NCBI GenBank assembly: GCA_964517265.1
Contig: CAZFBS010000020.1
Span: forward strand, 1 to 47,302
DNA length: 47,302 nt
Direction of reading: 5' to 3'
Origin: REEP01 sp964517265
Lineage (GTDB): Bacteria; Pseudomonadota; Alphaproteobacteria; Rhodospirillales; Defluviicoccaceae
The translations under genes were made by a program, and so were the position numbers. Position 1 is the first letter of the stretch. Every line of letters begins with the position of its first letter. This document shows, piece after piece, positions 25,836 to 34,780 of this stretch. The notes under the pieces are model-generated. The model searched no databases. It saw nothing but the letters and a program-made list of their open reading frames with translations, and had not been told where the DNA came from.

Positions 25836-26588
25836 CTAGCGGCGATTGGTGACGACCTCTTCCAGCCAAAGGACAAGATCATCGATCACGTGATCGATGC
25901 GAACCGTTGCCGCTCCGACCTCACCAAGATCCGATCCGGTCCGCACCCATGCCGTCACCATGCCCATTGATGCCGCGGGCGCAAGGTTGCGGGCCATATC
26001 TTCGATCATCACCGTGGTGCGGGGATTGAGTCCGAAACGAGAGACCAGGCTGCTGTAGGGAGCCGGCTCCGGCTTCGGTTGGTACGCCGCCTCGACAATA
26101 TCGAAGACCGCGTCGAAATGATGGGCGACACCAAGCTGTGTCATCACCCTCTCGGCATGCAGGGTGGAGGCATTGGTGTAGATCAGCTTGCGCCCAGGCA
26201 AAGCCCCCAGCGCAGCGTCGAGGGCAGGATTGGCCGGCAGCACCGAAACGTCAATATCGTGAACATGCTCAAGAAAAGGCCCCGGCTCCATTCCATGAAC
26301 GTGCATCAGGCCCCGCAGCGACGTGCCATACTCGCGGAAATACTGTTTCTGCAAAGCATAGGCATTGTCGATCGGCAACCCCAGGAAGGCTGCGATATAA
26401 CTGCGCATCCGCTCGTCGATTTGGCTGAACAGATCGATCGTTGCAGAATAGAGGGTGTTGTCGAGATCGAAAACCCACGCTTCGGCATCGGATAACGAGA
26501 CTGAGGCAGAGACGGACTCCGGCGCCGGCGCGGGCGGTGGCTGCGCAGCGCGACTCGCGCTGTTGCTGTTGCTGTTGCTGGTAATCAT
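25836..26588 (-). CDS. HAD-family pyrimidine 5'-nucleotidase-like phosphatase
   Basis: 250 residues. The HAD motifs are: I in WVFDLDNTLYS (nucleophile and acid Asp), II in KLIYTNAS, III at Lys in PKPEPAPYSSLV, and IV in VMIEDMARNL. The pattern matches the SDT1/YjjG type of pyrimidine nucleotidase, which dephosphorylates UMP, CMP or modified nucleotides; the exact substrate is inference. Residues 1-35 are a low-complexity extension starting MITSNSNSNS, followed by a Pro/Ala-rich part, and are not part of the fold. The gene lies upstream of dapD on the same strand. Confidence 0.87.
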   Translation of the reverse strand: MITSNSNSNSASRAAQPPPAPAPESVSASVSLSDAEAWVFDLDNTLYSATIDLFSQIDERMRSYIAAFLGLPIDNAYALQKQYFREYGTSLRGLMHVHGMEPGPFLEHVHDIDVSVLPANPALDAALGALPGRKLIYTNASTLHAERVMTQLGVAHHFDAVFDIVEAAYQPKPEPAPYSSLVSRFGLNPRTTVMIEDMARNLAPAASMGMVTAWVRTGSDLGEVGAATVRIDHVIDDLVLWLEEVVTNRR

Positions 26589-26667
26589 GCTCTAGTTTTG
26601 GGATTACGATTCGATTCTGGCAAGCGGCAAAACACCAGCGTCTTTTAAAATTAACACCAACGAGCGC

Positions 26668-26696
26668 TTGTTTAAGAACCGTGCGTTCGTCACAAT
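26668..26696 (+). promoter_or_regulatory. Candidate promoter of the EAL gene
   Basis: TTGTTT (26668-26673) and CACAAT (26691-26696) are spaced 17 bases apart. The predicted start falls about 15 bases before the GTG at 26719. Both hexamers match four of six consensus positions. Confidence 0.35.
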
Positions 26697-26718
26697 GTAA
26701 AAAAGCAAGGAGATTCAC

Positions 26719-28434
26719 GTGGCGAATCGGCTCGCACCTCCGCCTGAGAGCACCGACACGCCCCGGTTGTTGCCGCTCGCATCCTACGACGCCGTGGCGG
26801 CGGAGCGGGATCGGTTCGTGGCACTCGCCTTTTGTTGGGCGGACATTCTGATCGAACTGGACTCATCCGGAAATATCGTGTTCGCCGCCGGCGCCGTCGA
26901 GGGAGTGACCGGTCAGAGTGTCGCCTCGCTGGTGGGGCGGCCGATTGCCAGCGTGGTTGCGCCGCAGGATGCTCTGGTCATCGAGCAGGCGCTGAAGACC
27001 GCCAGACAGCGCGGCCGGGTGGAAAACGTGGCGTTGCGGCTGGTCAGTCGAAACGGGTCGACCCGCCCCTTGTCCGTTGCTGGGTATCGGCTTGAGGCCG
27101 TGGACGGGCACTACTTCCTCGCGTTGCGCCGCCCGAGTTCGTTGCGGCTCGATTTCGGGACCAAACCGTTGGTCCGGGACGCCGACTCGGGACTTTATGA
27201 TGCCGGCTCGCTGCTTGACGTGGTAGCGGCAGAGTTCACAATGGCCAACCGCCGAGACCGTTGGGTGACCTTCGTTGCTGCAGAGGGCTACCAGGAATTG
27301 CACGAGCGGATCAGCAAAACGGCGGAGCAGGAACTTCTTTTTGCGGTCGGCACGCTCCTCCGGGCGGCATCTCTGAACGGCGATTCCGCCGGCCGGATCG
27401 GGATGGGCCGGTTCGGCATGCTTCACGGAGCCGGAGCGGATATTGAGATCTTGCGCAACCGGTTCCGTGATCTTGTCTGCCTAGCCGACCCAGAACATCG
27501 GGGATTACCGATTCACACTGCCACGATCGCGACCGATCATGCCGTCCTCGACGATCGAGATGGGGTCAATGCCCTCATCTATATGATCAACCGCTTTCGC
27601 TATCTCGACGGGGCCGATCTGACGGCCAAGCCCCTAGCTGCGGTTGTCAACGAGCTGTCCTCCGAGGCGATCGCAACCGTCGGCGCCTTCCGTCGTGCCA
27701 TCGCCGGCGCCGAATTCGACTTCGCGTTCCAGCCGATCATCGATGTCCAGACGGGCAACATTCATCACTATGAGGCGCTGGCGCGCTTTCGCAATGGACA
27801 CACCCCCCAGGGACCCTGCGCGCACATCACCTATGCCGAAGAGAACGGCCTGATCGCCGAGTTCGATCTGGCGATGGTGGCAAAAGTGATTGAATGGCTG
27901 GCGCGGGCCCCGCTAGAGGACAAGACGTGTGTTGCCGTCAATATCTCAGGGGTTTCCGTGGGCTGCCTTTCCTACCTCGCCCGGCTGGATTCGCTGCTCA
28001 ACACCAATCCTTGGGTGCGTGGACGGTTGATGTTCGAAATTACCGAGTCGGCGCGGATGGAGCGGCTGGGTCCGGCAAATACCTTCATCCAGCGCCTGCG
28101 GCGAAACGGTTATCCGGTTTGTATCGACGACTTCGGCGCCGGCGCGGCAGACTTCCAGTATCTGTCGCGGCTGGAGGTGGACATCGTCAAGCTGGATGGC
28201 GCTGCCATCCGCAATGCTCGCCGGGACAGTAAGGGCAAAGCCTTTCTTACGGCCCTTGTCGGCCTGTGCCGGGAGTTGGGCGTCGCCACCATCGCCGAGA
28301 TGGTCGAGGACGAAGCCGGTCTCAACTTTGTCCGCGAGTGCGGCGTTCAGTACGCGCAAGGGCATTTGTTCGGCGAACCGGCACCGGAGATCGGCGGCTT
28401 CCACGCGATGGTTCCGCGCCAGTTGTTCTCCTGA
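26719..28434 (+). CDS. PAS / GGDEF-like / EAL cyclic-di-GMP phosphodiesterase
   Basis: 571 residues from a GTG with AGGAG seven bases upstream; cytoplasmic. Residues about 35-140 are a PAS domain (ADILIELDSSGNIVFAAGAV). Residues about 150-310 resemble a decayed GGDEF domain (RIGMGRFGMLHGAG in place of GGDEF). Residues about 325-560 are an EAL domain with its catalytic set: EALARF, VAVNIS, MFEITES, CIDDFGAG, KLDG, AEMVED and QGHLFGEP. It should hydrolyse c-di-GMP to pGpG under control of the PAS signal. Convergent with argB. It may link to polysaccharide production, such as the synthase locus at 9988, but this is inference. Confidence 0.9.
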   Translation: MANRLAPPPESTDTPRLLPLASYDAVAAERDRFVALAFCWADILIELDSSGNIVFAAGAVEGVTGQSVASLVGRPIASVVAPQDALVIEQALKTARQRGRVENVALRLVSRNGSTRPLSVAGYRLEAVDGHYFLALRRPSSLRLDFGTKPLVRDADSGLYDAGSLLDVVAAEFTMANRRDRWVTFVAAEGYQELHERISKTAEQELLFAVGTLLRAASLNGDSAGRIGMGRFGMLHGAGADIEILRNRFRDLVCLADPEHRGLPIHTATIATDHAVLDDRDGVNALIYMINRFRYLDGADLTAKPLAAVVNELSSEAIATVGAFRRAIAGAEFDFAFQPIIDVQTGNIHHYEALARFRNGHTPQGPCAHITYAEENGLIAEFDLAMVAKVIEWLARAPLEDKTCVAVNISGVSVGCLSYLARLDSLLNTNPWVRGRLMFEITESARMERLGPANTFIQRLRRNGYPVCIDDFGAGAADFQYLSRLEVDIVKLDGAAIRNARRDSKGKAFLTALVGLCRELGVATIAEMVEDEAGLNFVRECGVQYAQGHLFGEPAPEIGGFHAMVPRQLFS

Positions 28435-28509
28435 GGGCAAAGCGGCCTCGACGGCAGCACCTGCCGGAAAAGCCGCACTCGCACGGCTTGAAGCGGTGTT
28501 GGCCGCAGC

Positions 28510-29427
28510 TCAGGTTTCCGGATCGGCGATCACCAGCGTGCCGGCGCCGTGCTCGGTAAACAGCTCCAAAAGAACGGCGTGAGGTGTTCGCCCGTCAACG
28601 ATGACGGCGCCGCCGACCCCCTGTTCGACCGCGTCGAGGCAGGTCTCCACCTTGGGGATCATGCCACCGTGAATGATTCCGGTTTCGATCAGGGCCCGAG
28701 CCTGCTGCGCCGTCATCAACGGGATGACGTTGCCGCGCCGGTCCATCACGCCTTCCACATCCGTCAACATCAAGAGCCGCCGTGCTGCGATGGCGCCGGC
28801 AATGGCGCCGGCGGCAGTATCGGCATTGATGTTGAGGGTCTCGCCGCGCGGACCGACGCCGATGGGGGCGATCACCGGAATGACATCAGAGCGGGCGAAA
28901 AAGTCGAGGATGTGCGGGTCCACCTCCGCCGGCTCGCCGACCAGGCCGAGATCGAGGATGCGCTCGATGTTGGAGCCGGGGTCACACTTTGTGCGGCGCA
29001 GCTTGGTCGCCGTGATCAGGTTGCCATCCTTGCCGCAAAGACCGACGGCAAAGCCCCCTGCGGCATTGATCTCGGAGACGATCTGTTTGTTGATGGACCC
29101 GGCCAGCACCATTTCGACGACTTCAACCGTTTCCTGATCGGTTACCCGCAGGCCATCGACAAAGGCACTCTTGATCTTCAGGCGTTGCAGCATCTGGGCG
29201 ATCTGCGGCCCGCCCCCGTGAACGACGACGACGTTGATGCCGACTTGCTTCAGCAACACCATGTCGCGTGCAAACAACTTCGCCAGCTCCGGGTCGCCCA
29301 TTGCGTGGCCACCATACTTGACCACCAAGGTCTCGCCTGTATGGCGACGCATGTAGGGCAGTGCTTCGGAGAGGACGCGGGCCCGCGCCACCGCCTGTTC
29401 CCGTGTCATCGGCTCTTGCTCGCTCAT
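28510..29427 (-). CDS. argB: Acetylglutamate kinase
   Basis: 305 residues. Phosphorylates N-acetylglutamate, second step of arginine synthesis. The amino-acid kinase fold is clear: VKYGGHAMG, VVVVHGGGPQIAQML, GLCGKDGNL, and NINADTAAGAIA near the C-terminal nucleotide site. Last in the leftward chain rpmH-rnpA-yidD-yidC-engB-argB, 95 bases after engB. Confidence 0.97.
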   Translation of the reverse strand: MSEQEPMTREQAVARARVLSEALPYMRRHTGETLVVKYGGHAMGDPELAKLFARDMVLLKQVGINVVVVHGGGPQIAQMLQRLKIKSAFVDGLRVTDQETVEVVEMVLAGSINKQIVSEINAAGGFAVGLCGKDGNLITATKLRRTKCDPGSNIERILDLGLVGEPAEVDPHILDFFARSDVIPVIAPIGVGPRGETLNINADTAAGAIAGAIAARRLLMLTDVEGVMDRRGNVIPLMTAQQARALIETGIIHGGMIPKVETCLDAVEQGVGGAVIVDGRTPHAVLLELFTEHGAGTLVIADPET

Positions 29428-29522
29428 AGGGGCGGACTATAACGGTAGATGCGCCTTGTCCACTGCAAAGTGACCGACTGCCGCGAGGATTGCGGTCTCG
29501 ACTGTCGGTGATGCAATGTCCT

Positions 29523-30230
29523 TCACTGCGCGGGAGCGGCAAGGCTCGCAAGTGCCGCGCGAAGATCGGCGATTCCAGACGAGGTACGAGCGCTGCAGGC
29601 ATAGACGTGCGGATGCGCGGCGGTGTGACGGCTGATCTCGTCAGCGGTCGCGGCGAGACGATCCGCCAGATCCCCGGCACGAACCTTGTCGCTCTTGGTG
29701 AGCACCGCCTGGAACGACACTGCCGCTTCATCCAGCATCGCCATCACCTCGCGGTCGACGGGCTTGATGCCGTGGCGGGCGTCGATCAGCAACAATGCCC
29801 GCCGCAGCGGAGCGCGGCCACGGAGGTATGTTTTGACGCGCCGAGTCCAGCGCTGGACCGTCGCCTTGGGTGCCTCGGCGTACCCGTAGCCCGGCAGATC
29901 GGTGAGGATCAATCGCTCACCCAGCGAAAAAAAATTCAGCAGTTGCGTGCGTCCGGGCGTATTTGATGTCTTTGCCAACATCTTCTGGCCGACCAGCGCG
30001 TTGAGAAGGCTGGACTTGCCGACGTTGGACCGACCCGCGAACGCGACCTCCGGTAGATCGGTCTCAGGAATTTGCTCGACGCCGGCCGCCGAAATGATGA
30101 ACCGGCAAGGAAGGGTAAAGAGCCGGCGGCCGGCTTCCAGCGCGTCTCCATCCGTTTCGGCGGAGCTTTCGCCAAAAACCGAGATTGGCCCGCTCCCGGC
30201 ATCTCGATCGCGATCCCCTTGGCCGTTCAT
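29523..30230 (-). CDS. engB: Ribosome biogenesis GTPase EngB (YihA/YsxC)
   Basis: 235 residues from the ATG at 30230; an earlier ATG (30272) overlaps the yidC end, and its apparent GGAGGAG site is within yidC coding sequence, so it was not chosen. G1 is GRSNVGKSSLLNAL, G3 DLPGYGYAE and G4 LTKSD. The protein acts in 50S assembly. The N-terminal extension of about 40 residues is not conserved in other families that I recognise. Between yidC and argB on the same strand. Confidence 0.94.
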   Translation of the reverse strand: MNGQGDRDRDAGSGPISVFGESSAETDGDALEAGRRLFTLPCRFIISAAGVEQIPETDLPEVAFAGRSNVGKSSLLNALVGQKMLAKTSNTPGRTQLLNFFSLGERLILTDLPGYGYAEAPKATVQRWTRRVKTYLRGRAPLRRALLLIDARHGIKPVDREVMAMLDEAAVSFQAVLTKSDKVRAGDLADRLAATADEISRHTAAHPHVYACSARTSSGIADLRAALASLAAPAQ

Positions 30231-30249
30231 CCGGTGACGACCGCCTTGG

Positions 30250-32028
30250 TTACTGGGATGCCGTCTTGACATCTCCTCCCTTGATACCGCCGGTCCGCCG
30301 CATGATCACCCATTGCTGGATGATCGAGAGCACGTTGTTCCAGGTCCAATAGATGACGAGCCCGGCCGGAAACTGCGCCAGCATGAAGGTGAAGATGATC
30401 GGCAGCATCATGAAGATCTTGGCCTGCATTGGATCGGGCGGCTGCGGATTGAGTTTCTGCTGCAGATACATCGTAACGCCCATGATCAACGGCCATGCCC
30501 CGATCGTCAGGAACTGCGGCAGATCCAGCGGAATTAGTCCGAACAGGTTGAAGATCGAGGTCGGATCGGGAGCGGAGAGATCGTTGATCCAACCGAAGAA
30601 CGGCGCGTGACGCATCTCGATGGTGACGAACAGGACCTTGTAGAGGGCAAAAAACACCGGGATCTGGATCAGCATCGGCAGGCAGCCGGAGGCAGGGCTG
30701 ACCTTCTCGCGCTTGTAGAGAGCCATCATCTCCTGGTTCAGGCGCATTTTGTCGTCGCCAAACCGCTCCCGCAGCTTCAACATTTCTGGCTGCAGACGGC
30801 GCATCTGACTCATCGCCTTGTAGGATTTGTTGGCGAGCGGGAAGAACACGAGCTTGATGACCACCGTCAACACCAAAATGGCGACGCCGAAGTTTCCGAC
30901 ATAGCTCTGAATGAAGATCAGGAAATAGAACAGAGGCTTGGTCAAAAAGTAGAACCAACCAAAGTCGATCGCCCGGTCGAAGTGGGGGATGTTGTATCTC
31001 GCGGCGTAGTCGTCCAGCAACCGGGCCCGCTTGGCGCCGGCAAAAATGCGGCTTGTCGACTCCACCGTCTCCCCGGCGCCGATCTGGAGCGCGTCGCCGG
31101 TGAAATCGGTTTGGTAGATGTCGATATTGTCGCCTCGGTGGTGCACGAACCGCGCTTCCATCAGGCCGTTCTGATCGGCAGGGATGACTGCCGCCAACCA
31201 GTATTTGTCGGTAATGCCGATCCACCCGCCGTTGCTCGTCTGGCTGATCACGCCTTCTTCACGAACATCGCTGTAATCGACCTCCTTCAGCGTGTCGTTA
31301 AAAACGCCGATGGGGCCCTCGTGAAGAATGAAAAAACCGCTGGTCGGCGGCGTGCCATGTCGCGAAACGAGAGCGTAGGGATATAATGTGACCGCCTCGT
31401 CGCTGGTGTTTTCCACGGTTTGTGTCACCGTGAACATGTAGTTGTCGTCGACTGCCACCGTGCGCGTGAACGTCAAGCCCCCATCATTGGTCCATCTCAG
31501 CGTCACCGGCTGTTCCGGCGTCAACGTCTCGCGGTCCGCCGTCCACTCCGTATCCGGCCCCGGGACATCGATGCCGGCGCCAGCGGCGCCCCAGCCCACT
31601 TCCGCAAAATACGTTTCCGGCGCCCGCGGTGGCGAGAGCAGAACAATCTGAGGGCTGCTCGGATCAACCGTCACATGGTAGTTCTTCAGCTTCACGTCGT
31701 CGATCCGCCCACCGATTAACGCAATCGAGCCGGCAATACTTGGCGTATCGATCCGAACCCGTGGGGTTGCCTCAAGCGCCGCTTGTCGGTCCTGTCCGGG
31801 CACTGCGGGTGGGCCAGCCGAGGGTGCACCCGGCGCCACACGAGCGGCAGGCGGCGAAACAGGTGCCGTTCCCGGTTCCGTCGGCACGGTGTCCTCGGCG
31901 GTCGAGCCCTGTGGCGCTCCCGGCGGAACCTCCGGCGGCGGGAACATCGTGCTGTAAAAGTACTCAAAGCCGAACAGGATCGCGACCGACAGCACGATCG
32001 CCAGGATCAGGTTCTTGTTATCGATCAT
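30250..32028 (-). CDS. yidC: Membrane protein insertase YidC
   Basis: 592 residues, the Gram-negative long form. Helix 1 (LILAIVLSVAILFGFEYF) is followed by a Pro/Ala-rich linker, the large periplasmic beta domain, and the conserved insertase core of four more helices (IQSYVGNFGVAILVLTVVIK; SPASGCLPMLIQIPVFFALY). Inserts and folds inner-membrane proteins alone or with SecYEG. Lies 32 bases after yidD in the rpmH operon. Confidence 0.97.
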   Translation of the reverse strand: MIDNKNLILAIVLSVAILFGFEYFYSTMFPPPEVPPGAPQGSTAEDTVPTEPGTAPVSPPAARVAPGAPSAGPPAVPGQDRQAALEATPRVRIDTPSIAGSIALIGGRIDDVKLKNYHVTVDPSSPQIVLLSPPRAPETYFAEVGWGAAGAGIDVPGPDTEWTADRETLTPEQPVTLRWTNDGGLTFTRTVAVDDNYMFTVTQTVENTSDEAVTLYPYALVSRHGTPPTSGFFILHEGPIGVFNDTLKEVDYSDVREEGVISQTSNGGWIGITDKYWLAAVIPADQNGLMEARFVHHRGDNIDIYQTDFTGDALQIGAGETVESTSRIFAGAKRARLLDDYAARYNIPHFDRAIDFGWFYFLTKPLFYFLIFIQSYVGNFGVAILVLTVVIKLVFFPLANKSYKAMSQMRRLQPEMLKLRERFGDDKMRLNQEMMALYKREKVSPASGCLPMLIQIPVFFALYKVLFVTIEMRHAPFFGWINDLSAPDPTSIFNLFGLIPLDLPQFLTIGAWPLIMGVTMYLQQKLNPQPPDPMQAKIFMMLPIIFTFMLAQFPAGLVIYWTWNNVLSIIQQWVIMRRTGGIKGGDVKTASQ

Positions 32029-32060
32029 GACTGATCGTGCCCCGCATCAAAATGGATGGC

Positions 32061-32366
32061 TTATTCTTCGACCGCTCGCGATGGCGAGAACTGCGGCTCG
32101 CCCGCAATCTTTTGCTGTGTCTTTTCAGGGCGCTGCCGGCAACCTGAGCCGGGCACGGGGTCGTGCCCCCAGCCCCCCCAGGGATGACAGCGGCCGATCC
32201 GCTTGATCATCAGCCAGCCGCCCTTCCACGCGCCAAAGCAGGTAACGGCCTCGAGCGCATAGGACGAGCAGGTCGGCTGGAACCGACAGGTGCCGGGAAG
32301 CACAGGCGAGAGAGCATAACGATAACAAATAATCGCGGCACGCAAGGCCGCCGTGGCCACCTTCAT
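32061..32366 (-). CDS. yidD: Membrane protein insertion efficiency factor YidD
   Basis: 101 residues. The three-cysteine YidD signature is present: YALSPVLPGTCRFQPTCSSY and the RIGRCHPWG segment. A short variable tail follows. Its ATG overlaps the rnpA stop by four bases, giving translational coupling. Assists YidC-dependent insertion. Confidence 0.95.
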   Translation of the reverse strand: MKVATAALRAAIICYRYALSPVLPGTCRFQPTCSSYALEAVTCFGAWKGGWLMIKRIGRCHPWGGWGHDPVPGSGCRQRPEKTQQKIAGEPQFSPSRAVEE

Positions 32367-32770
32367 TCTTCCTGCTTTCCCTGCGCCACCTCGCCCACGT
32401 CTGCCGACGGCGGGTGACGAAACACGCGAAGCCGCTGGAGCGCCATTTTCAGGTCACCGATCAGGTCCACAAACGCGCGCCCCGATGTCGCTTGGCGTCC
32501 GACCAACACATAATCATGGCCCGGGGCCGCCATTGCTGGCAGAACCTGCTCGGCGGCGGCGCGCAGCCGCCGTCGCACGCGGTTGCGGACCACGGCCTTG
32601 CCGACACGGCGGCTTGCCGTGATCCCATAACGGACCTCATCCTCGCCCGGTGTTCCGCTCGGCCTGCAATAGACCTGAACCACCACACCCGGAGCCGCAT
32701 AGCGACGCCGCGTCGCAGCCACTCGCAGGTACTCTGCCCGCTCCTTCAACCGTGACGTGGCCGCGCGCAA
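32363..32770 (-). CDS. rnpA: Ribonuclease P protein component
   Basis: 135 residues, from a TTG start seven bases after the rpmH stop. The RNR motif VRNRVRRRLR and the preceding RYGITASRRVGKAV are diagnostic. Partners the M1 RNA (not in this window) in tRNA 5' processing. An internal TTG a few codons later is a possible alternative start. Confidence 0.95.
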   Translation of the reverse strand: MRAATSRLKERAEYLRVAATRRRYAAPGVVVQVYCRPSGTPGEDEVRYGITASRRVGKAVVRNRVRRRLRAAAEQVLPAMAAPGHDYVLVGRQATSGRAFVDLIGDLKMALQRLRVFRHPPSADVGEVAQGKQEE

Positions 32771-32777
32771 AACTGTG

Positions 32778-32912
32778 TCAGGCGGTCAGACGCTTGCGCC
32801 CTTTCCTCCGCCGGCTGGCAATCACACGGCGGCCGCCGACTGTTTCCATGCGGGCGCGAAAGCCGTGCCGTCTTTTGCGGACAATGACGCTGGGTTGAAA
32901 CGTACGCTTCAC
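32778..32912 (-). CDS. rpmH: Ribosomal protein bL34
   Basis: 44 residues, read directly because the gene is short. GTG start with AGGAG seven bases upstream, and TGA stop at 32778-32780. The sequence opens (M)KRTFQPSVIVRKRRHGFR and ends in RRKGRKRLTA, matching bL34 across its full length, with ARMETVGGRRV in the middle. First gene of the rnpA-yidD-yidC chain. Confidence 0.97.
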   Translation of the reverse strand: MKRTFQPSVIVRKRRHGFRARMETVGGRRVIASRRRKGRKRLTA

Positions 32913-32941
32913 GTGCCGGCTCCTGTTTGCAATCGGACCGC

Positions 32942-32970
32942 TGTATACGTGCTCACCGGAACCAAGTCAA
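32942..32970 (-). promoter_or_regulatory. Sigma70 promoter of the rpmH operon
   Basis: On the minus strand TTGACT (32970-32965) and TATACA (32947-32942) are exactly 17 bases apart. The start site would fall near 32935, leaving a short leader of about 22 bases that holds the AGGAG ribosome site of rpmH. Good match and position. Confidence 0.7.
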
Positions 32971-33068
32971 CGCACCGCACACCCCGCAAGCCGCTCGCAT
33001 CAGCGGAGGGATCGCGAAGGGATGGTGGCAGGTCGATCCGGCATGTCAGACATGATATGGGGCAAAAG

Positions 33069-33818
33069 ATGCCAGAAAGCGAAAAAGAGCAACCGGCACG
33101 AAAGGCTGGCCGGCTATCCCTGGGCCGCCTGGCGCTGCTCGTGTTCATTCTCGCAGCCATCGGGCTGTTTTTCATGCTGGATCTTGATCGGTATCTCAGC
33201 TTCGAGACGCTGAGGGAAAATCGTCACGCCTTGCTGGCGTGGCGCGAGCAGAACCAGATCATGGCGGTGCTGATCTTCATCCTTGCCTACGCTGCCGTGG
33301 TCGCCCTTTCTCTTCCCGGTGCGGTGTGGATGACGATCGGCGGCGGCTTTCTGTTCGGCACCATCCTGTCGACCTTCATCGTTGTGATTGGCGCTACCAT
33401 CGGCGCCACTGCGATCTTCCTTGCCGCCCGCTATGCATTGCACAACTATCTGCGCAACAAGGCCGGGCCGATGGTGCGTAAGATGGAAGACGGCTTCCGG
33501 GAGAACGCCCTCAGCTATCTCTTGTTCCTGCGACTGGTTCCGGTTTTTCCCTTCTGGTTGGTCAACTTGGTACCCGCCTTTCTCGGGGTGCCTCTCCGCA
33601 CCTACGTCATCGGCACCTTCGTTGGCATTATTCCCGGTAGTTTCGTCTATTCCTCGGTCGGCAATGGCCTCGGTGCGGTGTTCGAGGCCGGCGGCACGCC
33701 CGACCTCTCCATCATCTTCACCCCGGCGATCCTCTTGCCGATCATTGGTCTTGCGGTCCTGGCGTTGTTGCCGATCGCGTACAAGGCGATCAACAGGCAT
33801 TCATCAAGCGACCGATGA
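33069..33818 (+). CDS. TVP38/TMEM64 family (VTT domain) membrane protein
   Basis: 249 residues from the ATG at MPESEKEQP; an in-frame ATG 12 bases earlier is possible. After a short basic N terminus come about six hydrophobic segments. The family core is seen in VALSLPGAVWMTIGGGFLFG, the LRLVPVFPFWLVNLVPAFLG loop and the following GTFVGIIPGSFVYS, as in DedA-like/VTT proteins thought to move or scramble lipids or act in membrane homeostasis. Substrate unknown. Confidence 0.88.
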   Translation: MPESEKEQPARKAGRLSLGRLALLVFILAAIGLFFMLDLDRYLSFETLRENRHALLAWREQNQIMAVLIFILAYAAVVALSLPGAVWMTIGGGFLFGTILSTFIVVIGATIGATAIFLAARYALHNYLRNKAGPMVRKMEDGFRENALSYLLFLRLVPVFPFWLVNLVPAFLGVPLRTYVIGTFVGIIPGSFVYSSVGNGLGAVFEAGGTPDLSIIFTPAILLPIIGLAVLALLPIAYKAINRHSSSDR

Positions 33819-33910
33819 ACCACAAAAAGTAGGGTGGTAACCAAAAACGCTTGCACCGGCGCTGCGAATGCCCGAGTTATGCCGCCGATGGAAGCAAGGG
33901 GAGGAGGGCA

Positions 33911-34096
33911 ATGCCGCATCTCGATCGATGGATTGTTGGCGGTTTGGTGATGGTGATCGGCCTGTTCGGTCTTTACTTGGCCTCACGAGCGGACGAGGCG
34001 ATCATGTATTATACCGGCCTCGCCCTGTTTGCCGGCGCTGTTCTTTTCAATTTTTTTCAGATCAAGCAGGCGTACAAGAAACCCGGCCGCCACTAG
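33911..34096 (+). CDS. Small two-helix membrane protein
   Basis: 61 residues with GGAGG ahead of the ATG. Two hydrophobic segments (WIVGGLVMVIGLFGLYLAS and YTGLALFAGAVLFNFF) flank a short loop, with a basic C terminus (KQAYKKPGRH). No family name is recognised. It follows the VTT protein by 92 bases on the same strand. Confidence 0.65.
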   Translation: MPHLDRWIVGGLVMVIGLFGLYLASRADEAIMYYTGLALFAGAVLFNFFQIKQAYKKPGRH

Positions 34097-34357
34097 CGCC
34101 GAGCTCTGTAGCGGGCAAGGCGTGCCGATAGCAAAAGCGGCTTGCGGGCGGCCTGGACAAACGACCGATGCCACCTCATGTTGACGATGGCTTGGAGCAC
34201 TCGCAGAGATCGCGCGGGCCACACTTCGGAGGTTGACCAACTCCGGATCGGGCGGCCGGCAGATGGGGCGCCTTCACGATACCGCGACAACCTCCGTTGT
34301 AAAGGTTGATGACCAGAGAGAGCCGCCATTCACCGGTGGCGCCATCGGGAACATGCC
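34097..34357. other. Intergenic region before apaG
   Basis: 261 bases. I looked for a tRNA, riboswitch or small gene and saw none. The open frames on either strand lack ribosome sites or family resemblance. Confidence 0.4.
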
Positions 34358-34780
34358 ATGCCGCAGTCATATGCCAATTCTGCCGGACGCTATGCCGAGA
34401 CAACCCGTGGTATCACGGTGATCGTGCTGCCCATCTACCTTGAGGAACAATCGACACCCGAGGCGGGGCAGTTCGTGTGGGCCTACCATGTGCGGATCGA
34501 GAACAAAGGATCGGAGACGGTGCAGTTGTTGCGCCGCCACTGGCGGATCACCGACTCTCTTGGCCATCTGCAGGAGGTGCGGGGCGATGGCGTGGTCGGT
34601 GAGCAGCCCGTGCTGCGCCCCGGCCAATCCTACGAGTACACCAGCGGCACCCCGCTGCACACGCCTTCGGGAATCATGGCGGGATCGTATCGAATGACCA
34701 CGGAAAGCGGTGAGGAATTCGATATCACGATCCCCACCTTCTCGCTCGACAGTCCCTATGGAACGCCACAAATCCATTAG
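34358..34780 (+). CDS. apaG: ApaG domain protein
   Basis: 140 residues, usual for ApaG (about 125-130 plus short tail). The fibronectin-like fold carries the signatures RIENKGSETVQLLRRHWRIT, GDGVVGEQPVLRPGQSYEY and GSYRM near the end. Linked in enterobacteria to cobalt/magnesium resistance, but its molecular role is unresolved. Followed by folE after 76 bases. Confidence 0.93.
   Translation: MPQSYANSAGRYAETTRGITVIVLPIYLEEQSTPEAGQFVWAYHVRIENKGSETVQLLRRHWRITDSLGHLQEVRGDGVVGEQPVLRPGQSYEYTSGTPLHTPSGIMAGSYRMTTESGEEFDITIPTFSLDSPYGTPQIH

Noticed and set aside
26668..26696. GAAC-N5-GTTC near 26675 considered as a second LexA box
   Set aside because: Spacing and orientation differ from both the alphaproteobacterial and the Gram-positive LexA operators.
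30231..30272. Earlier ATG for engB with an apparent GGAGGAG site
   Set aside because: The site lies inside yidC coding sequence and touches the ATG directly; the later ATG gives a normal spacing.
32913..33068. Replication origin next to rpmH, as in some bacteria
   Set aside because: Only a promoter-sized gap; no dnaA gene and no cluster of DnaA boxes seen.
34097..34357. tRNA, riboswitch or small gene before apaG
   Set aside because: No cloverleaf, no recognised aptamer, and open frames lack start signals.
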